56,221 nt of DNA from a bacterium (GCA_021778415.1 JAJYCL010000020.1:1-56221); one strand, 5' to 3'. Positions 33,267-42,277 are shown, counted from the first letter of the stretch. Made by a program: numbers and translations. Notes: a model not told the origin generated them from the letters alone.

Positions 33267-33983
33267 ATGATCGCACGTACGTTGATCGCCGCTCTTCTCG
33301 CCGTCGCGCTGCTCCCTGCAGTCGCGACGGCGCAAGTGCGCCCGACGCAGCGTATCGCCGGATCGCAATTCGAGCATCTGGCAGCGCAAAAAATCGCGGC
33401 GTTGGCGCACAATGCAGATATCAAATACATGCCTGCCTATTCGGTCGCCGATCAAACCGTCGCAGCCGGTGCGCTCTCCTTGCAAGTCGGCTCGCCGATG
33501 CAGACGCCATCGTTCGTCAATGTTCCCATCGGCATCGATGTCGGTGGGCATATCGTTCGGACGGTCTTTGTCGGGTATCGCGTGGAGCGTTTCGTCATGA
33601 CGGCCCTGGCGGCGCACGATATGGCCCCGGGAACCGTCATTTCGGCCCACGATGTCATGATGGGCCGCACGCTCTATGTCGGTCAGCACACCAATGGCAC
33701 TCGCGTGCTCGTCGGTCGCAAAATGCTCTCGGCCGTGAGCAAAGGTCAGCCCATCGCCATTCTTGCCACTACCGCCGATCAGGTGGTGCAAGCCGGCGCG
33801 ACGGTGATTTTCATCTTGCGCGGAGACGGGGTCACGTTGGTTTCCGACGCGATCGCGCGCACGAGCGGCGCGTTGGGCGATACCGTCTCGGTCTATAATA
33901 CGCAGACGCATAAGACGCTCTCTGGAACCGTTGTCGCTCCGAATCGCGTTGAACTTGATATCGCCGAAGGGACGGGCCAATGA
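33267..33983 (+). CDS. flgA: P-ring assembly chaperone FlgA
   Basis: Periplasmic chaperone that helps FlgI form the P ring. Signal peptide of about 22 residues (TLIAALLAVALLPAVATA). The C-terminal SAF-like domain carries APGTVISAHDVMMGRTL and GRKMLSAVSKGQPI, and the end GDTVSVYNTQTHKTLSGTVV is typical. 238 residues. Its stop overlaps flgH by 4 bp. FlgA, FlgH and FlgI together require a peptidoglycan layer and an outer membrane. Confidence 0.92.
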   Translation: MIARTLIAALLAVALLPAVATAQVRPTQRIAGSQFEHLAAQKIAALAHNADIKYMPAYSVADQTVAAGALSLQVGSPMQTPSFVNVPIGIDVGGHIVRTVFVGYRVERFVMTALAAHDMAPGTVISAHDVMMGRTLYVGQHTNGTRVLVGRKMLSAVSKGQPIAILATTADQVVQAGATVIFILRGDGVTLVSDAIARTSGALGDTVSVYNTQTHKTLSGTVVAPNRVELDIAEGTGQ

Positions 33984-34576
33984 AAGTTGTGATTGCACTC
34001 ATGCTCGCGGGGGCGATGCTCGCTCCTGGAGCGGTTCTCGCTGATACCTTGTATCAAGCCGGCCCTCCGGCCGCGGGGACCGGGCACCCGTTGCATCTCG
34101 GGCCCGACCATAAGGCGCAGGCCGTCGGCGATCTCGTCTACGTCGTGTTTAATTTCGCCGTGACGAGCACATCCACCAACGTTGTGCAAAATGCCAAGTC
34201 CTATAATGTGGCACTCACCCCGGGCACCGGGAATCTGGCACTCGGGCCGTTGCGCTTCCCAGCCGCAATCGGCGGCCAAACGGGCCTGCAAACGTCCAAA
34301 ACCTCCAACGGCTCGAATTCGTTTTCTAGCGCCATGATGGCCACCGTTGTTAACGTTTTACCGAGCGGGGTGATGGAAATCAGCGGCGTGCAGCATCTAA
34401 AAATTAACGGAACCGATCAGATTATGAAAGTGACCGGCTACGTTCGCCCCGAAGATATCGATACGACGGACGCGATTCCGTCGTCGCGAATCGCCAATGT
34501 CGAGGCGTCGTTCAGCGGCGACTTCCAACAAGGCCACAAAGGCCTCATTCGTAAGATTCTCGATTTCTTGTTCTAG
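33980..34576 (+). CDS. flgH: L-ring protein FlgH without a lipobox
   Basis: Outer-membrane bushing of the flagellar rod. Conserved core: HKAQAVGDLVYVVFNF (about 43-58) and MMATVVNVLPSGVMEISGVQHLKINGTDQIMKVTGYVRPEDI, with the usual C-terminal QGHKGLIRKILDFLF. The signal peptide (VVIALMLAGAMLAPGAVLADTL) has no cysteine, whereas FlgH in most studied proteobacteria is a lipoprotein. The protein would thus be a soluble or barrel-inserted ring subunit here. 198 residues. Start overlaps flgA (ATGA). Confidence 0.88.
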   Translation: MKVVIALMLAGAMLAPGAVLADTLYQAGPPAAGTGHPLHLGPDHKAQAVGDLVYVVFNFAVTSTSTNVVQNAKSYNVALTPGTGNLALGPLRFPAAIGGQTGLQTSKTSNGSNSFSSAMMATVVNVLPSGVMEISGVQHLKINGTDQIMKVTGYVRPEDIDTTDAIPSSRIANVEASFSGDFQQGHKGLIRKILDFLF

Positions 34577-34588
34577 GCGGAGATAATC

Positions 34589-35710
34589 ATGGCAAACGTT
34601 CTTCGGTCGGTAATGGCAAGTGTGGTAGCGGCGGCGCTTCTCGCAGGTGTCGTTGCGCCGGCATGGGCGGGGCCGATGATTCACGTCAAAGACATCGCCA
34701 AAGTTCAAGGCATGACGTCCAACCAACTCGTTGGCTATGGAGTGGTTGTTGGTTTGGCCGGCACCGGCGATTCGACGTCGGTGATCTTCACAAGTCAGAC
34801 GATTCAGAATATTTTGGAGTCGTTCGGATTAACGGTATCCCAGCAGGCGGTTCGCACGCGCGATGTCGCGGCAGTTATCGTCACCTCGAGCTTGCCGGCA
34901 TTTGCGCACTCCGGCGATCATACCGATGTCACCGTCTCGGCCATGGGAGATGCAACGTCGTTGCAAGGCGGAACCCTCGTCATGACGGAGCTCAAAGGTG
35001 CCAATAATCTCGTCTACGCGACGGCGCAAGGCCCGATCTCCGTCGGCGGGTTTTCCGCGGGCGTCTCAGGTGCGTCGGTGCAGCGGAATTACACGCTTGT
35101 CGGACGTGTGCCGAATGGCGGCATCATTGCCCGCGATATGACGACCCCGCTGATGCAAGATGCCACGGGCTTCAATTACGTTCTCACGACGCCGGATTTC
35201 CGAACGGCCGCCAATCTTGCCACCGCGCTCAATGGTCGCTTCGGCTATGGTACGGCCTATCCCATCGATGCGGAAACGATTCACGTCACGCTCCCGGCGA
35301 ATTACAAAAATCAGCCGGTCTACTTTCTTGCGGATGCCGGAGATCTTTCGATCGATCAAGGTCAGCTCGCGAAAGTTATTCTCAATGAACGTACCGGGAC
35401 GATCGTCTTTGGCGGAGATATTAAGCTTGCACCCTGCGCAATTGCGCATGGCAACCTCACGATCACGATTGCGACGAATAATAAAGTCAATACGCAGCCG
35501 TTTACGACCGTTGCCCCGCCCGTGCAAACGAACACGAAAGTGACTGCCAGCGAAGGCGGCAAGAAGTTGGTGTTCCTTGCCGGCTCGGCTACGCTCGCAT
35601 CCGTTGTCAATGCGCTGAACACGATGGGCGTTTCACCGCGCGATCTCATCGCAATCGTTCAAGCGTTGCGGCAGGCCGGTTCCTTGCAAGCCGACGTGGA
35701 GATTCAATAG
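34589..35710 (+). CDS. flgI: P-ring protein FlgI
   Basis: Forms the periplasmic P ring around the rod. Signal peptide of about 26 residues (SVVAAALLAGVVAPAWAG), then MIHVKDIAKVQGMTSNQLVGYGVVVGLAGTGDS, the FlgI start. DVTVSAMGDATSLQGGTLVMTELKGA and RTGTIVFGGDIKLAPCAIAHGNLTITI are further hallmarks, and the C terminus APRDLIAI-like segment (SPRDLIAIVQALRQAGSLQADVEIQ) is intact. 373 residues, full length. Adjacent to flgJ with no gap. Confidence 0.96.
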   Translation: MANVLRSVMASVVAAALLAGVVAPAWAGPMIHVKDIAKVQGMTSNQLVGYGVVVGLAGTGDSTSVIFTSQTIQNILESFGLTVSQQAVRTRDVAAVIVTSSLPAFAHSGDHTDVTVSAMGDATSLQGGTLVMTELKGANNLVYATAQGPISVGGFSAGVSGASVQRNYTLVGRVPNGGIIARDMTTPLMQDATGFNYVLTTPDFRTAANLATALNGRFGYGTAYPIDAETIHVTLPANYKNQPVYFLADAGDLSIDQGQLAKVILNERTGTIVFGGDIKLAPCAIAHGNLTITIATNNKVNTQPFTTVAPPVQTNTKVTASEGGKKLVFLAGSATLASVVNALNTMGVSPRDLIAIVQALRQAGSLQADVEIQ

Positions 35711-36073
35711 ATGGATATCACTCGTACGGGTGCGGCTGCGGCCGCTGCGGCGAATGCCGCAAAGCCTTTAACGGCGGAGCAACAGGCCGCACTGAAAAAA
35801 TTACACGATGCGGCGACGCAGTTCGAAGGCGTCTTTTTGAACATGTTGATGTCGGCAATGCGCGACACCGTTCCGAAAGAAACCATTTTCGGGAAAACCT
35901 CGGGAGCCGAGCAGATGTGGCAAGGCATGCTCGACCAACAACAAGCCGATGCCATTGCAAAGTCCGGGTCGTTAGGCGTTGCACGGATTATGGAAAACCA
36001 ATTGCGCGCCTCGGTCCTTTTGGATGCGGCGCGTGAATCCAAGACGAATACGAAACGGAGTTCGGGCTCATGA
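35711..36073 (+). CDS. flgJ: Rod-binding protein FlgJ, N-terminal domain only
   Basis: Rod cap/assembly protein. LKKLHDAATQFEGVFLNMLMSAMRDTVPK and GAEQMWQGMLDQQQADAIAKSGSLGVARIM are the rod-binding domain. The muramidase domain found in gamma-proteobacterial FlgJ is absent (120 residues), so a separate enzyme must open the peptidoglycan. The stop overlaps the flgN-like gene by 4 bp. Confidence 0.92.
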   Translation: MDITRTGAAAAAAANAAKPLTAEQQAALKKLHDAATQFEGVFLNMLMSAMRDTVPKETIFGKTSGAEQMWQGMLDQQQADAIAKSGSLGVARIMENQLRASVLLDAARESKTNTKRSSGS

Positions 36074-36549
36074 AAGATTCTTGGGAAATGTTTCTGGGGG
36101 CGTTGGGCGATGAAGCCGAGAGCCTCGCTCGCGTCCATGTCGCAGCTCTTGCATTGACGCAAGCGCTCGTTGATGGAACGCCCGCGGCCATTTGCGACGC
36201 CGAGCGTGGCTTGGAATCTGCGCGAGTTGCGTTCACGAGCGCGTCGTCGCGCCGCCGGGGAATGCAAATTCGCGGATTCGGTCAGCTAGGATTACGCGAA
36301 GTTTGTTCGTACGCGCCGCGCCGGCTTACCAATATGTTCTATCAGCGGATCTCCGAACTGACGACTCATTCGTTAGGATTGACGATCACCTCGAATAATA
36401 ATAAAGCCCTGATTGCGGCCGGTTTGGAACGCCTCGTGAGCATCACGGGCGCGATGCAGAAGGCGGCAAATGATGGGGCCGGGACGTACAAGCGTCGCGG
36501 CTTTGTGCCGCCGCCATCCAATAGCGTCTTAGTGAGTAGCCGCGCATGA
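36070..36549 (+). CDS. flgN: FlgN-family chaperone for hook-associated proteins
   Basis: Predicted export chaperone for FlgK and FlgL. The 159-residue protein is largely helical with long hydrophobic heptads. The C-terminal ITSNNNKALIAAGLERLVSITGAM matches the FlgN pattern (N-x-x-L-x-x-x-x-L), and a Tyr/Lys-rich tail follows. Sequence similarity in this family is low, and the position directly before flgK, overlapping flgJ and flgK by 4 bp each, carries much of the assignment. Confidence 0.8.
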   Translation: MKDSWEMFLGALGDEAESLARVHVAALALTQALVDGTPAAICDAERGLESARVAFTSASSRRRGMQIRGFGQLGLREVCSYAPRRLTNMFYQRISELTTHSLGLTITSNNNKALIAAGLERLVSITGAMQKAANDGAGTYKRRGFVPPPSNSVLVSSRA

Positions 36550-38705
36550 GTTATTTCGCGCCGCAAGGGACGTTCTTTGGCATCAGCACCATCGCAAATG
36601 CGTTACAAGCGTTTCAGGTCGCCGAAAACGTCACCGCCGATAATATCAGTAACGTCAATACGCCGGGTGCATCGCGTCAGCGCGTCATATTTACGCAGGC
36701 CCAACCGATTGTCGGTTCGCCGGGCGCCGATACGCATACCCAAGGCACCATTGGGCAAGGCGTTCTCGTCCAGCAAATTCAGAGCATCCATGATAACAGC
36801 TTCGATGCACTGTTCCGTGGCGCGAACTCGTCGCAAAATTATTTCACCACGCAGCAGAATGTTCTCAACGGCATTCAAACGGCGTTCGGCGATCCGAATT
36901 CCGGTGTCAATGCACAATATTCGGCCTTCCAGGCCGCAATTAATCAATTGCAGGCCCAAGTTGGGAGCGGGCAATCGCTGGCGGTTCGCCAAAACGTGCT
37001 CCAGCAGGCGCAGGCGCTCACCACCTCGCTGAACACCGCGTCGAATACGATCACCCAACAGCAATCGCAATTACTTACGCAAGGCTCGGGAATCGTTACC
37101 ACCGTCAATGGTCTGTTGGATCAAATTGCCGCCCTGAACGGTCATATTCGCGCGCTCACGGCTGTCGGCGATCAACCGAATACGTTTACGGATCAACGCA
37201 ACCAACTCATCGATCAGTTATCGCAATATGTGCCGGTTCAAACAGCGATTCAATCCGACGGATCGACGCTCGTAACCGTCAACGGCCAAGCGTTAGTCAA
37301 CGATCAAGTTGCCTATCACTTAGCGACGCCGGTTATTGGAACGCTTCCCAATGGCGAACCCACATTTAAAGTCGATTTTGCAACGACTCCCCCGGCGCTT
37401 CCGTCGGCGGCCGGCGTGCCGCTAGGCAACGGCCAACTCGGTGCCGTCGCGGATCTTTTCAACGGCAAGCTTGCGCCGTATTTGTTGCAGCTCAATAACT
37501 TTGCCGCGACGTTATCGACGGAAGTCAATCGCGTCACCCAAGATGGCTACGACGCCAACGGTAACGCCGGCGGCCCATTGTTCGTGCCGGTTATTCCGGG
37601 CCAGACGATTACCGCCGCGTCGATTCGCGTTGGCATTTCTCAGCCGTTGCAACTTCCTGCGGCTCTTGCGTCCACGGCAGCCGGAACGCTCGTGGGCAGT
37701 CTGAACTCGGCAAACAACACCGTCGATATCACGGCTGCTATCACAAATAACGCCACCTTGCTCAACGCGCCTACGGCGGCTCTCGCCGGAAATCTCACCG
37801 TCAGTATTGGCGGCGCAGTGCAAACGTTCGCCTATACGACCGGTGTCGGCGGTAACTCGTCGACCATTGCCGATTTCATCTCGAATTTCAATAATGCCCA
37901 TTTGGGTGTGACGGCATCGTATAATACGGTGAGTCAGAAAATCGCTTTTGCTCGCGATCCGTCGAATGAAGATCTGGCGTTCCGGGCGGCGCACACGACG
38001 CAAGCCAGCGATCCGACGTTCCAAATGACCGATTCGAATTACGTTGCCGCAACGCCGAATACGTCGCTACTCGGTGCCTTAAATGCCGGCGGTATCAATG
38101 CCGTGACGCAGAATTCGACGAATGCGTTCGGCGCAAACGATAATGGCGCGGCAAGTGCGTTAGTCAATCTGTTCAGCCAAAACCTGGGATTCCCGCCGGT
38201 ACAATTCAATGCCGTTCCGGCTGCCGTTGCCGGTACGCCGTACACGGTTGCTTTGCCACCCGGTGTCACGGGTTTGACGGTCGGCAGTATGCTCACCATC
38301 GATGCGCAACCGGGCGGAGTTGCACCGCAAGAAAACGTCAGCGTTAGCGCCATCTCACTGAACCCGACGACGGGAATTGAAACGATAACGTTTACTCCCG
38401 CGAATAACCATGCCGGGCCGTTTTCGATCACCACCGCGCAACAGCAGACGCTGACGCAAACCTATGGCAATTTGGTCACGCAGATCGGCCTTGATGGCCA
38501 GACCGCTAACCAAGGCGTGGCCACTCAGACGAGTTTGGCGTCGAATATCGACAAACAGCGCCAGTCGATCAGCGGCATCAACATCGATGAAGAGTCGCAG
38601 AACCTTATCACATTCCAAAATGCGTATACGGCTGCGGCGCGGACGATGAGCATCATGGATCAGATGCTCCAGACGATTATCAATAATATCGGTCCGGGCC
38701 GATAA
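36546..38705 (+). CDS. flgK: Hook-associated protein FlgK (HAP1), enlarged
   Basis: Joins hook to filament. The N terminus has FGISTIANALQAFQVAENVTADNISNVNTPGASRQRV; the C terminus SNIDKQRQSISGINIDEESQNLITFQNAYTAAARTMSIMDQMLQTIINNIG is diagnostic. At 719 residues it is larger than the common 450-650. The extra length lies in the middle (about 340-600), with Ala/Thr/Asn-rich beta-structure like flagellin D2/D3 domains. ATGA overlap with flgN. Confidence 0.95.
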   Translation: MSYFAPQGTFFGISTIANALQAFQVAENVTADNISNVNTPGASRQRVIFTQAQPIVGSPGADTHTQGTIGQGVLVQQIQSIHDNSFDALFRGANSSQNYFTTQQNVLNGIQTAFGDPNSGVNAQYSAFQAAINQLQAQVGSGQSLAVRQNVLQQAQALTTSLNTASNTITQQQSQLLTQGSGIVTTVNGLLDQIAALNGHIRALTAVGDQPNTFTDQRNQLIDQLSQYVPVQTAIQSDGSTLVTVNGQALVNDQVAYHLATPVIGTLPNGEPTFKVDFATTPPALPSAAGVPLGNGQLGAVADLFNGKLAPYLLQLNNFAATLSTEVNRVTQDGYDANGNAGGPLFVPVIPGQTITAASIRVGISQPLQLPAALASTAAGTLVGSLNSANNTVDITAAITNNATLLNAPTAALAGNLTVSIGGAVQTFAYTTGVGGNSSTIADFISNFNNAHLGVTASYNTVSQKIAFARDPSNEDLAFRAAHTTQASDPTFQMTDSNYVAATPNTSLLGALNAGGINAVTQNSTNAFGANDNGAASALVNLFSQNLGFPPVQFNAVPAAVAGTPYTVALPPGVTGLTVGSMLTIDAQPGGVAPQENVSVSAISLNPTTGIETITFTPANNHAGPFSITTAQQQTLTQTYGNLVTQIGLDGQTANQGVATQTSLASNIDKQRQSISGINIDEESQNLITFQNAYTAAARTMSIMDQMLQTIINNIGPGR

Positions 38706-38719
38706 CAAGGAGGTAAACC

Positions 38720-40024
38720 ATGCGTATCGCGACGTCAACCATCTATAACGAGCAAACCCAATCGATGGATAATCTTTTGGCCCAACAGCAGCAGTATGGC
38801 CAAGATCTTTCAACCGGGAAATCGTTGAACCAGCCTTCCGATAACCCGGGGCAAATTGCTCAGGATCTTTCCGTTCGCGCGACCATTGCCGTTGATAATC
38901 AGGTTAGTACCAATGCAACGAGTTTGCAAAATCAGCTAACGTCCGTCGACGGAACCCTTGCTTCGCTTACCAATGTTTTGACGAGCGTCCGTTCGCTTGC
39001 GGTACAAGGAGCGACCGACACGATTAGTGCCTCACAGTTGCAGTCGATTGGAACGCAAGTCGATCAGCAACTCAGTGAGGTCGTAGGGTTAGCGAATTCG
39101 CAATATAATGGCGTCTATGTGTTTTCCGGAACACGAATTCCACCGGTCAAACCGACCACGCCGATCGGTACGCCGATTACCGCAGTGAATGTCACGACCA
39201 ACGCGCAGGCCCTCACGCAAGAGTTTGCCGGCGGCCAATCGATTCAGACGTCGGTAACGCTGCAGCAAGCATTTAATTATCAGGCCTCCGACGGTTCGCC
39301 GGATGTCTTCAATGCATTGATTAATTTGCGCAACTCGCTCAACGGATTGCAAGTTGTCGATAAGAGCGGCACGGCGATCAATCTGCCCAATACCGTTATT
39401 ACCTCTGCGGGCGCTACGCCGACGTTGCTGAATTCGGCAAATTTTGCGACCCCGATAACAACGGATTCCACCGGCAATGTCTCAATTAATATTGCCTCGA
39501 AAACCGATCCCAATGGGACGGTGCTGACGTTCAATCCGGCGACGGCAACGGTCGCTTCGGTCGTGACCGCAATCAACGCTGCGTCGCCGACGACGGGCGT
39601 TACCGCAACTTTCGATAATAGTCAGGAGCGGTTGGTTCTCACGAGTAAAAATGGCGCGTTCCAAGTACAGAACGTGTCGAGTCCGGGTGCCACGAATGCC
39701 GGGAATTTCGTTCAAGCTTTCGGTCTGCAAAGCCAAGCCGATACGGTCAACGATCTTTCGACGCAAATCGGCGACATCGATAGAATTCTTACCAGTCTCA
39801 TCTCGGCGCGAGCGACGCTCGGGTCATCCGTCCAGCGACTGACGGCCCTGAACGCCATGACGCAAACCGATATCATCAATCAAACGAAGACCCAGTCGAG
39901 CATCGAAGACACCAATGTTGCCCAGGTGACCGCGCAATTTTCTCAGACGCAGACGGCCTTGCAGGCCGCCTACGCGACGACATCGCGGCTTGAAGGCAAA
40001 ACACTCTTTGATTACCTGCCATAG
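38720..40024 (+). CDS. flgL: Hook-associated protein FlgL (HAP3)
   Basis: Second hook-filament junction protein, a flagellin paralogue. N terminus MRIATSTIYNEQTQSMDNLLAQQQQYGQDLSTGKSLNQPSDNP and C terminus TQSSIEDTNVAQVTAQFSQTQTALQAAYATTSRLEGKTLFDYL, where LFDYL is typical of FlgL. A full Shine-Dalgarno (AAGGAGGT, 38707-38714) stands 5 bp before the ATG, the strongest in the flagellar run. 434 residues. Confidence 0.94.
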   Translation: MRIATSTIYNEQTQSMDNLLAQQQQYGQDLSTGKSLNQPSDNPGQIAQDLSVRATIAVDNQVSTNATSLQNQLTSVDGTLASLTNVLTSVRSLAVQGATDTISASQLQSIGTQVDQQLSEVVGLANSQYNGVYVFSGTRIPPVKPTTPIGTPITAVNVTTNAQALTQEFAGGQSIQTSVTLQQAFNYQASDGSPDVFNALINLRNSLNGLQVVDKSGTAINLPNTVITSAGATPTLLNSANFATPITTDSTGNVSINIASKTDPNGTVLTFNPATATVASVVTAINAASPTTGVTATFDNSQERLVLTSKNGAFQVQNVSSPGATNAGNFVQAFGLQSQADTVNDLSTQIGDIDRILTSLISARATLGSSVQRLTALNAMTQTDIINQTKTQSSIEDTNVAQVTAQFSQTQTALQAAYATTSRLEGKTLFDYLP

Positions 40025-40040
40025 TGCTAGGATGACGATC

Positions 40041-40520
40041 ATGCAAACATCGACGACGATCGATCTGCCCCGTTTCGGCGAATTCAGTTACGGTGTCGAT
40101 GATGTTTTTGAGTTCCCCTGGGGGATCCCGGGCTTTCCGTCGCTCCATCGCTGGGTCGCGCTCAATGTCGAAGAAGAGTCGAATTTTATTTGGCTGCAGA
40201 GCGTCGACGACGTCAACGTAGCCATCCCAACGGCCAACCCGTGGACCATTTTTGAAACGTACGACCCAAAATTGCCGGCGCACGCTATTGCTGCGCTCGA
40301 GATCACGGATCCGGCCGATTTCACGCTTTTATGCGTGGTGGTCGTGGGCAAAGACGCCGAGGAGTTCACCATGAACTTGATGGCCCCGATCGTCCTGAAT
40401 ATTAGAAATCGCCGTTGCCGCCAAGTGCTCCTCGAAGGGCAGGGGCATTCTGTCCGCGCCGAGATTCCTCGCCGCACCGATGCCGCCGTTTCAGGCGCCG
40501 GAGCGTCCCCCGCGAAATAG
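40041..40520 (+). CDS. fliW: Flagellar assembly factor FliW
   Basis: Binds flagellin inside the cell and, when free, sequesters CsrA, so that flagellin translation follows flagellin export. Core FGEFSYGVDDVFEFPWGIPGFPSLHRWVAL and LLCVVVVGKDAEEFTMNLMAPIVLNIRNRRCRQVLLE are the family pattern. ATG at 40041 with AGGA at the right distance (159 residues); two upstream ATGs lack one. Its stop lies inside a GC-rich hairpin. csrA follows by 72 bp and flagellin after that. Confidence 0.93.
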   Translation: MQTSTTIDLPRFGEFSYGVDDVFEFPWGIPGFPSLHRWVALNVEEESNFIWLQSVDDVNVAIPTANPWTIFETYDPKLPAHAIAALEITDPADFTLLCVVVVGKDAEEFTMNLMAPIVLNIRNRRCRQVLLEGQGHSVRAEIPRRTDAAVSGAGASPAK

Positions 40521-40527
40521 GCGGGGG
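40507..40527 (+). promoter_or_regulatory. GC hairpin over the fliW stop codon
   Basis: CCCCCGC (40507-40513) pairs with GCGGGGG (40521-40527) around GAAATAG, which contains the fliW stop. No T-run follows. It may slow ribosomes or polymerase between fliW and csrA, or protect an mRNA 3' end. Confidence 0.5.
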
Positions 40528-40548
40528 CAGGGCTCCCTATCCCATTCC

Positions 40549-40567
40549 AGAACGCAAGAGGCGTTCT
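40549..40567 (+). promoter_or_regulatory. Hairpin in the csrA leader
   Basis: AGAACGC (40549-40555) pairs with GCGTTCT (40561-40567), with loop AAGAG, 25 bp before the csrA ATG and 10 bp before its GGAGGG ribosome site. CsrA often represses its own mRNA at GGA motifs near the ribosome site; this stem could position that site. Confidence 0.4.
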
Positions 40568-40592
40568 ACTGTGCCATGGAGGGCCAACGCCG

Positions 40593-40868
40593 ATGCTCGT
40601 TCTTAGCCGAAAAGTCAACCAGTCGATTATGATCGGCGATGATATTCGTTTGGTGATCGTCGGCGTCGACCGCGATCAGGTGAAGATCGGCATCGAGGCG
40701 CCCAAGACGGTCCCCGTCCATCGCTCCGAAATATATGATGAAATTCAAGCCTCCAACGAGGCCGCAGCGGCCTCCGGACAGGCAAGATCTGGTAAAGCCA
40801 AGTCCGCCCCCCTCGCGGGAGGACAGATCAACCGAGCGGCGGCTGCATTACGAGGGAAAAATCGCTAA
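40593..40868 (+). CDS. csrA: Carbon storage regulator CsrA
   Basis: Small RNA-binding protein that blocks ribosome sites containing [54 protein letters not shown] is complete, including the RNA-contacting Leu4/Arg6 strand and the VHRxEI segment. The 91 residues exceed the usual 60-75 through an Ala/Gly/Lys-rich C-terminal tail (about 56-91). FliW binds the C-terminal side of CsrA, so the longer tail may matter here. Ribosome site GGAGGG at 40578. Its TAA stop is shared with the flagellin promoter. Confidence 0.95.
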   Translation: MLVLSRKVNQSIMIGDDIRLVIVGVDRDQVKIGIEAPKTVPVHRSEIYDEIQASNEAAAASGQARSGKAKSAPLAGGQINRAAAALRGKNR

Positions 40869-40893
40869 AGTCGCTGCCTCAACCAGCCGATAG
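40866..40893 (+). promoter_or_regulatory. Sigma-28-type promoter of flagellin
   Basis: TAAAG (40866-40870), then GCCGATAG (40886-40893), with TAAA and GCCGAT 16 bp apart. The TAA is the csrA stop. Start of transcription is expected near 40900, leaving a leader of about 70 bases before the flagellin ATG. The leader includes TGGA (40908) and the GGAGGA ribosome site (40956-40961) as possible CsrA contacts. Confidence 0.75.
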
Positions 40894-40968
40894 GAAAAAT
40901 GAGGGCATGGAACGCTCTCACCTAGGTCAGTCTTCACGCTCACGCGCGTGGTCATGGAGGAAATAACA

Positions 40969-42225
40969 ATGGCAACCAACGGCATTAGCCTTGCTAACAA
41001 CCTGTTAGCAAACAATGTCCTCTACAACCTGAATCAGAACCAGAATTCGTTGCAGCATATTACGCAGCAACTTTCTTCTGGTTTGCGTATTAATAACGCA
41101 GCAGATGATCCGTCCGGTCTCGCTATCGCGACGAATCTTCAAACGCAGGTTGACGGCTTCAATCAAGCCGTTCAAAACGTGCAGACCGCAAATAACGCAA
41201 CGCAAGTTGCCGACGGCGCTCTGCAAACCACCACCGACATTCTTCAGCGCATTCGTACTCTCGCAATCGAAGGTTCGAGTGATCTGTCAAGCAATGCGGA
41301 CCGTGCGAATCTTCAAGCGGAAGTAAGTCAACTTCTCCTCGAAGTCAATCGCATTTCGCAGAATACCTCGTTCAACGGCCTTCCGTTGCTCGATGGCAGC
41401 CACGCCGGCTTCCAACCGCAAGTCGCAGCGAACGTTAACGTCACCGCTAACGCAGCGTTGGCAACGAATGGTGCGCAAGCGATCGTCAACGGCGTCAACG
41501 CTGGGTTCCTGGCCGCTTCGGTCACCGGCGCAAATGCGAACTTCAACACCACCGTTGGTGCAACGGGCACCGTCGATGGCACGATTGAACTCCAGGTCAT
41601 CAATACCGGCGTGTCAATCGCGGTTCAAGAAACCTTCATCAACAGCGCAACCGGCGCGATCTCGGTCGCAACGACGCTGTTCTCGGGTAACCAAGTCAAT
41701 GCCAACTTCGATAACGTCTCGGTTACGACCGGCGATATCACGTCGGCAGATGTCGGTACCACGTCGTACATCAAGGTCAGCCAAAACGTCGCAGCCCTAA
41801 CCAACCCGAACAACCCTGCATTCAACTTCCAGTCGGGCGCGAACGAAGGCGACGTCATTCAAGTCGGTCTCCAGGCGACGAATACGCAAACCTTGCGCAT
41901 CTCGCAAATCAACGTGGCCCTCTCGTCCTCGAACAACCCATCGCTGGGTGCAGAAGACGCGATCGGTCAAGTCGATATCGCTCTGCAAACGTTGCTCACG
42001 CAGCGTGCACAGCTCGGAGCCGTCATCGTTCGCTTGAACGAAGACGCACAGAACGACCAAGTTGCGGCAGTCAACCTTCAGGCCTCGGAATCGAACATCC
42101 GCGACCTCAACGTCGGCCAGGCAACGACGGAGTTCACGCGACTCCAAGTCCTCATCCAGGTTGGCACCTCGGTTCTCTCGCAATCGAACGCCAACGAGCA
42201 GTCGGTACTGGCTCTCTTCCGCTAA
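40969..42225 (+). CDS. Flagellin
   Basis: Filament subunit, 418 residues. D0/D1 N-terminal segment: NNVLYNLNQNQNSLQHITQQLSSGLRINNAADDPSGLAIATNLQTQ and RIRTLAIEGSSDLSSNADRANLQAEVSQLLLEVNRI. C-terminal segment: GAVIVRLNEDAQNDQVAAVNLQASESNIRDLNVGQATTEFTRLQVLIQVGTSVLSQSNANEQSVLALFR. The central domain is small and rich in Ser/Thr/Asn, offering O-glycosylation sites. ATG at 40969 with GGAGG eight bases upstream. It has its own promoter and a strong terminator-like stem, and is followed by three large glycosyltransferase genes. Confidence 0.96.
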   Translation: MATNGISLANNLLANNVLYNLNQNQNSLQHITQQLSSGLRINNAADDPSGLAIATNLQTQVDGFNQAVQNVQTANNATQVADGALQTTTDILQRIRTLAIEGSSDLSSNADRANLQAEVSQLLLEVNRISQNTSFNGLPLLDGSHAGFQPQVAANVNVTANAALATNGAQAIVNGVNAGFLAASVTGANANFNTTVGATGTVDGTIELQVINTGVSIAVQETFINSATGAISVATTLFSGNQVNANFDNVSVTTGDITSADVGTTSYIKVSQNVAALTNPNNPAFNFQSGANEGDVIQVGLQATNTQTLRISQINVALSSSNNPSLGAEDAIGQVDIALQTLLTQRAQLGAVIVRLNEDAQNDQVAAVNLQASESNIRDLNVGQATTEFTRLQVLIQVGTSVLSQSNANEQSVLALFR

Positions 42226-42248
42226 GGCGAAAGTTACCACCGATTCTA

Positions 42249-42277
42249 AAGAGGGACGCGCAGTGCGCGTCCCTCTT
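42249..42277 (+). terminator. Strong hairpin after flagellin
   Basis: AAGAGGGACGCGCA (42249-42262) pairs perfectly with TGCGCGTCCCTCTT (42264-42277). A T-rich but interrupted tract (GCTATTTCTCTT) follows. It is placed 23 bp after the flagellin stop, where it could end the abundant flagellin transcript while allowing some read-through into the glycosyltransferases. Confidence 0.8.

Noticed and set aside
40899-40925. Eight-codon frame (MRAWNALT) between csrA and flagellin, a possible leader peptide
   Set aside because: It begins about where the transcript itself should start, so no ribosome site would be present.
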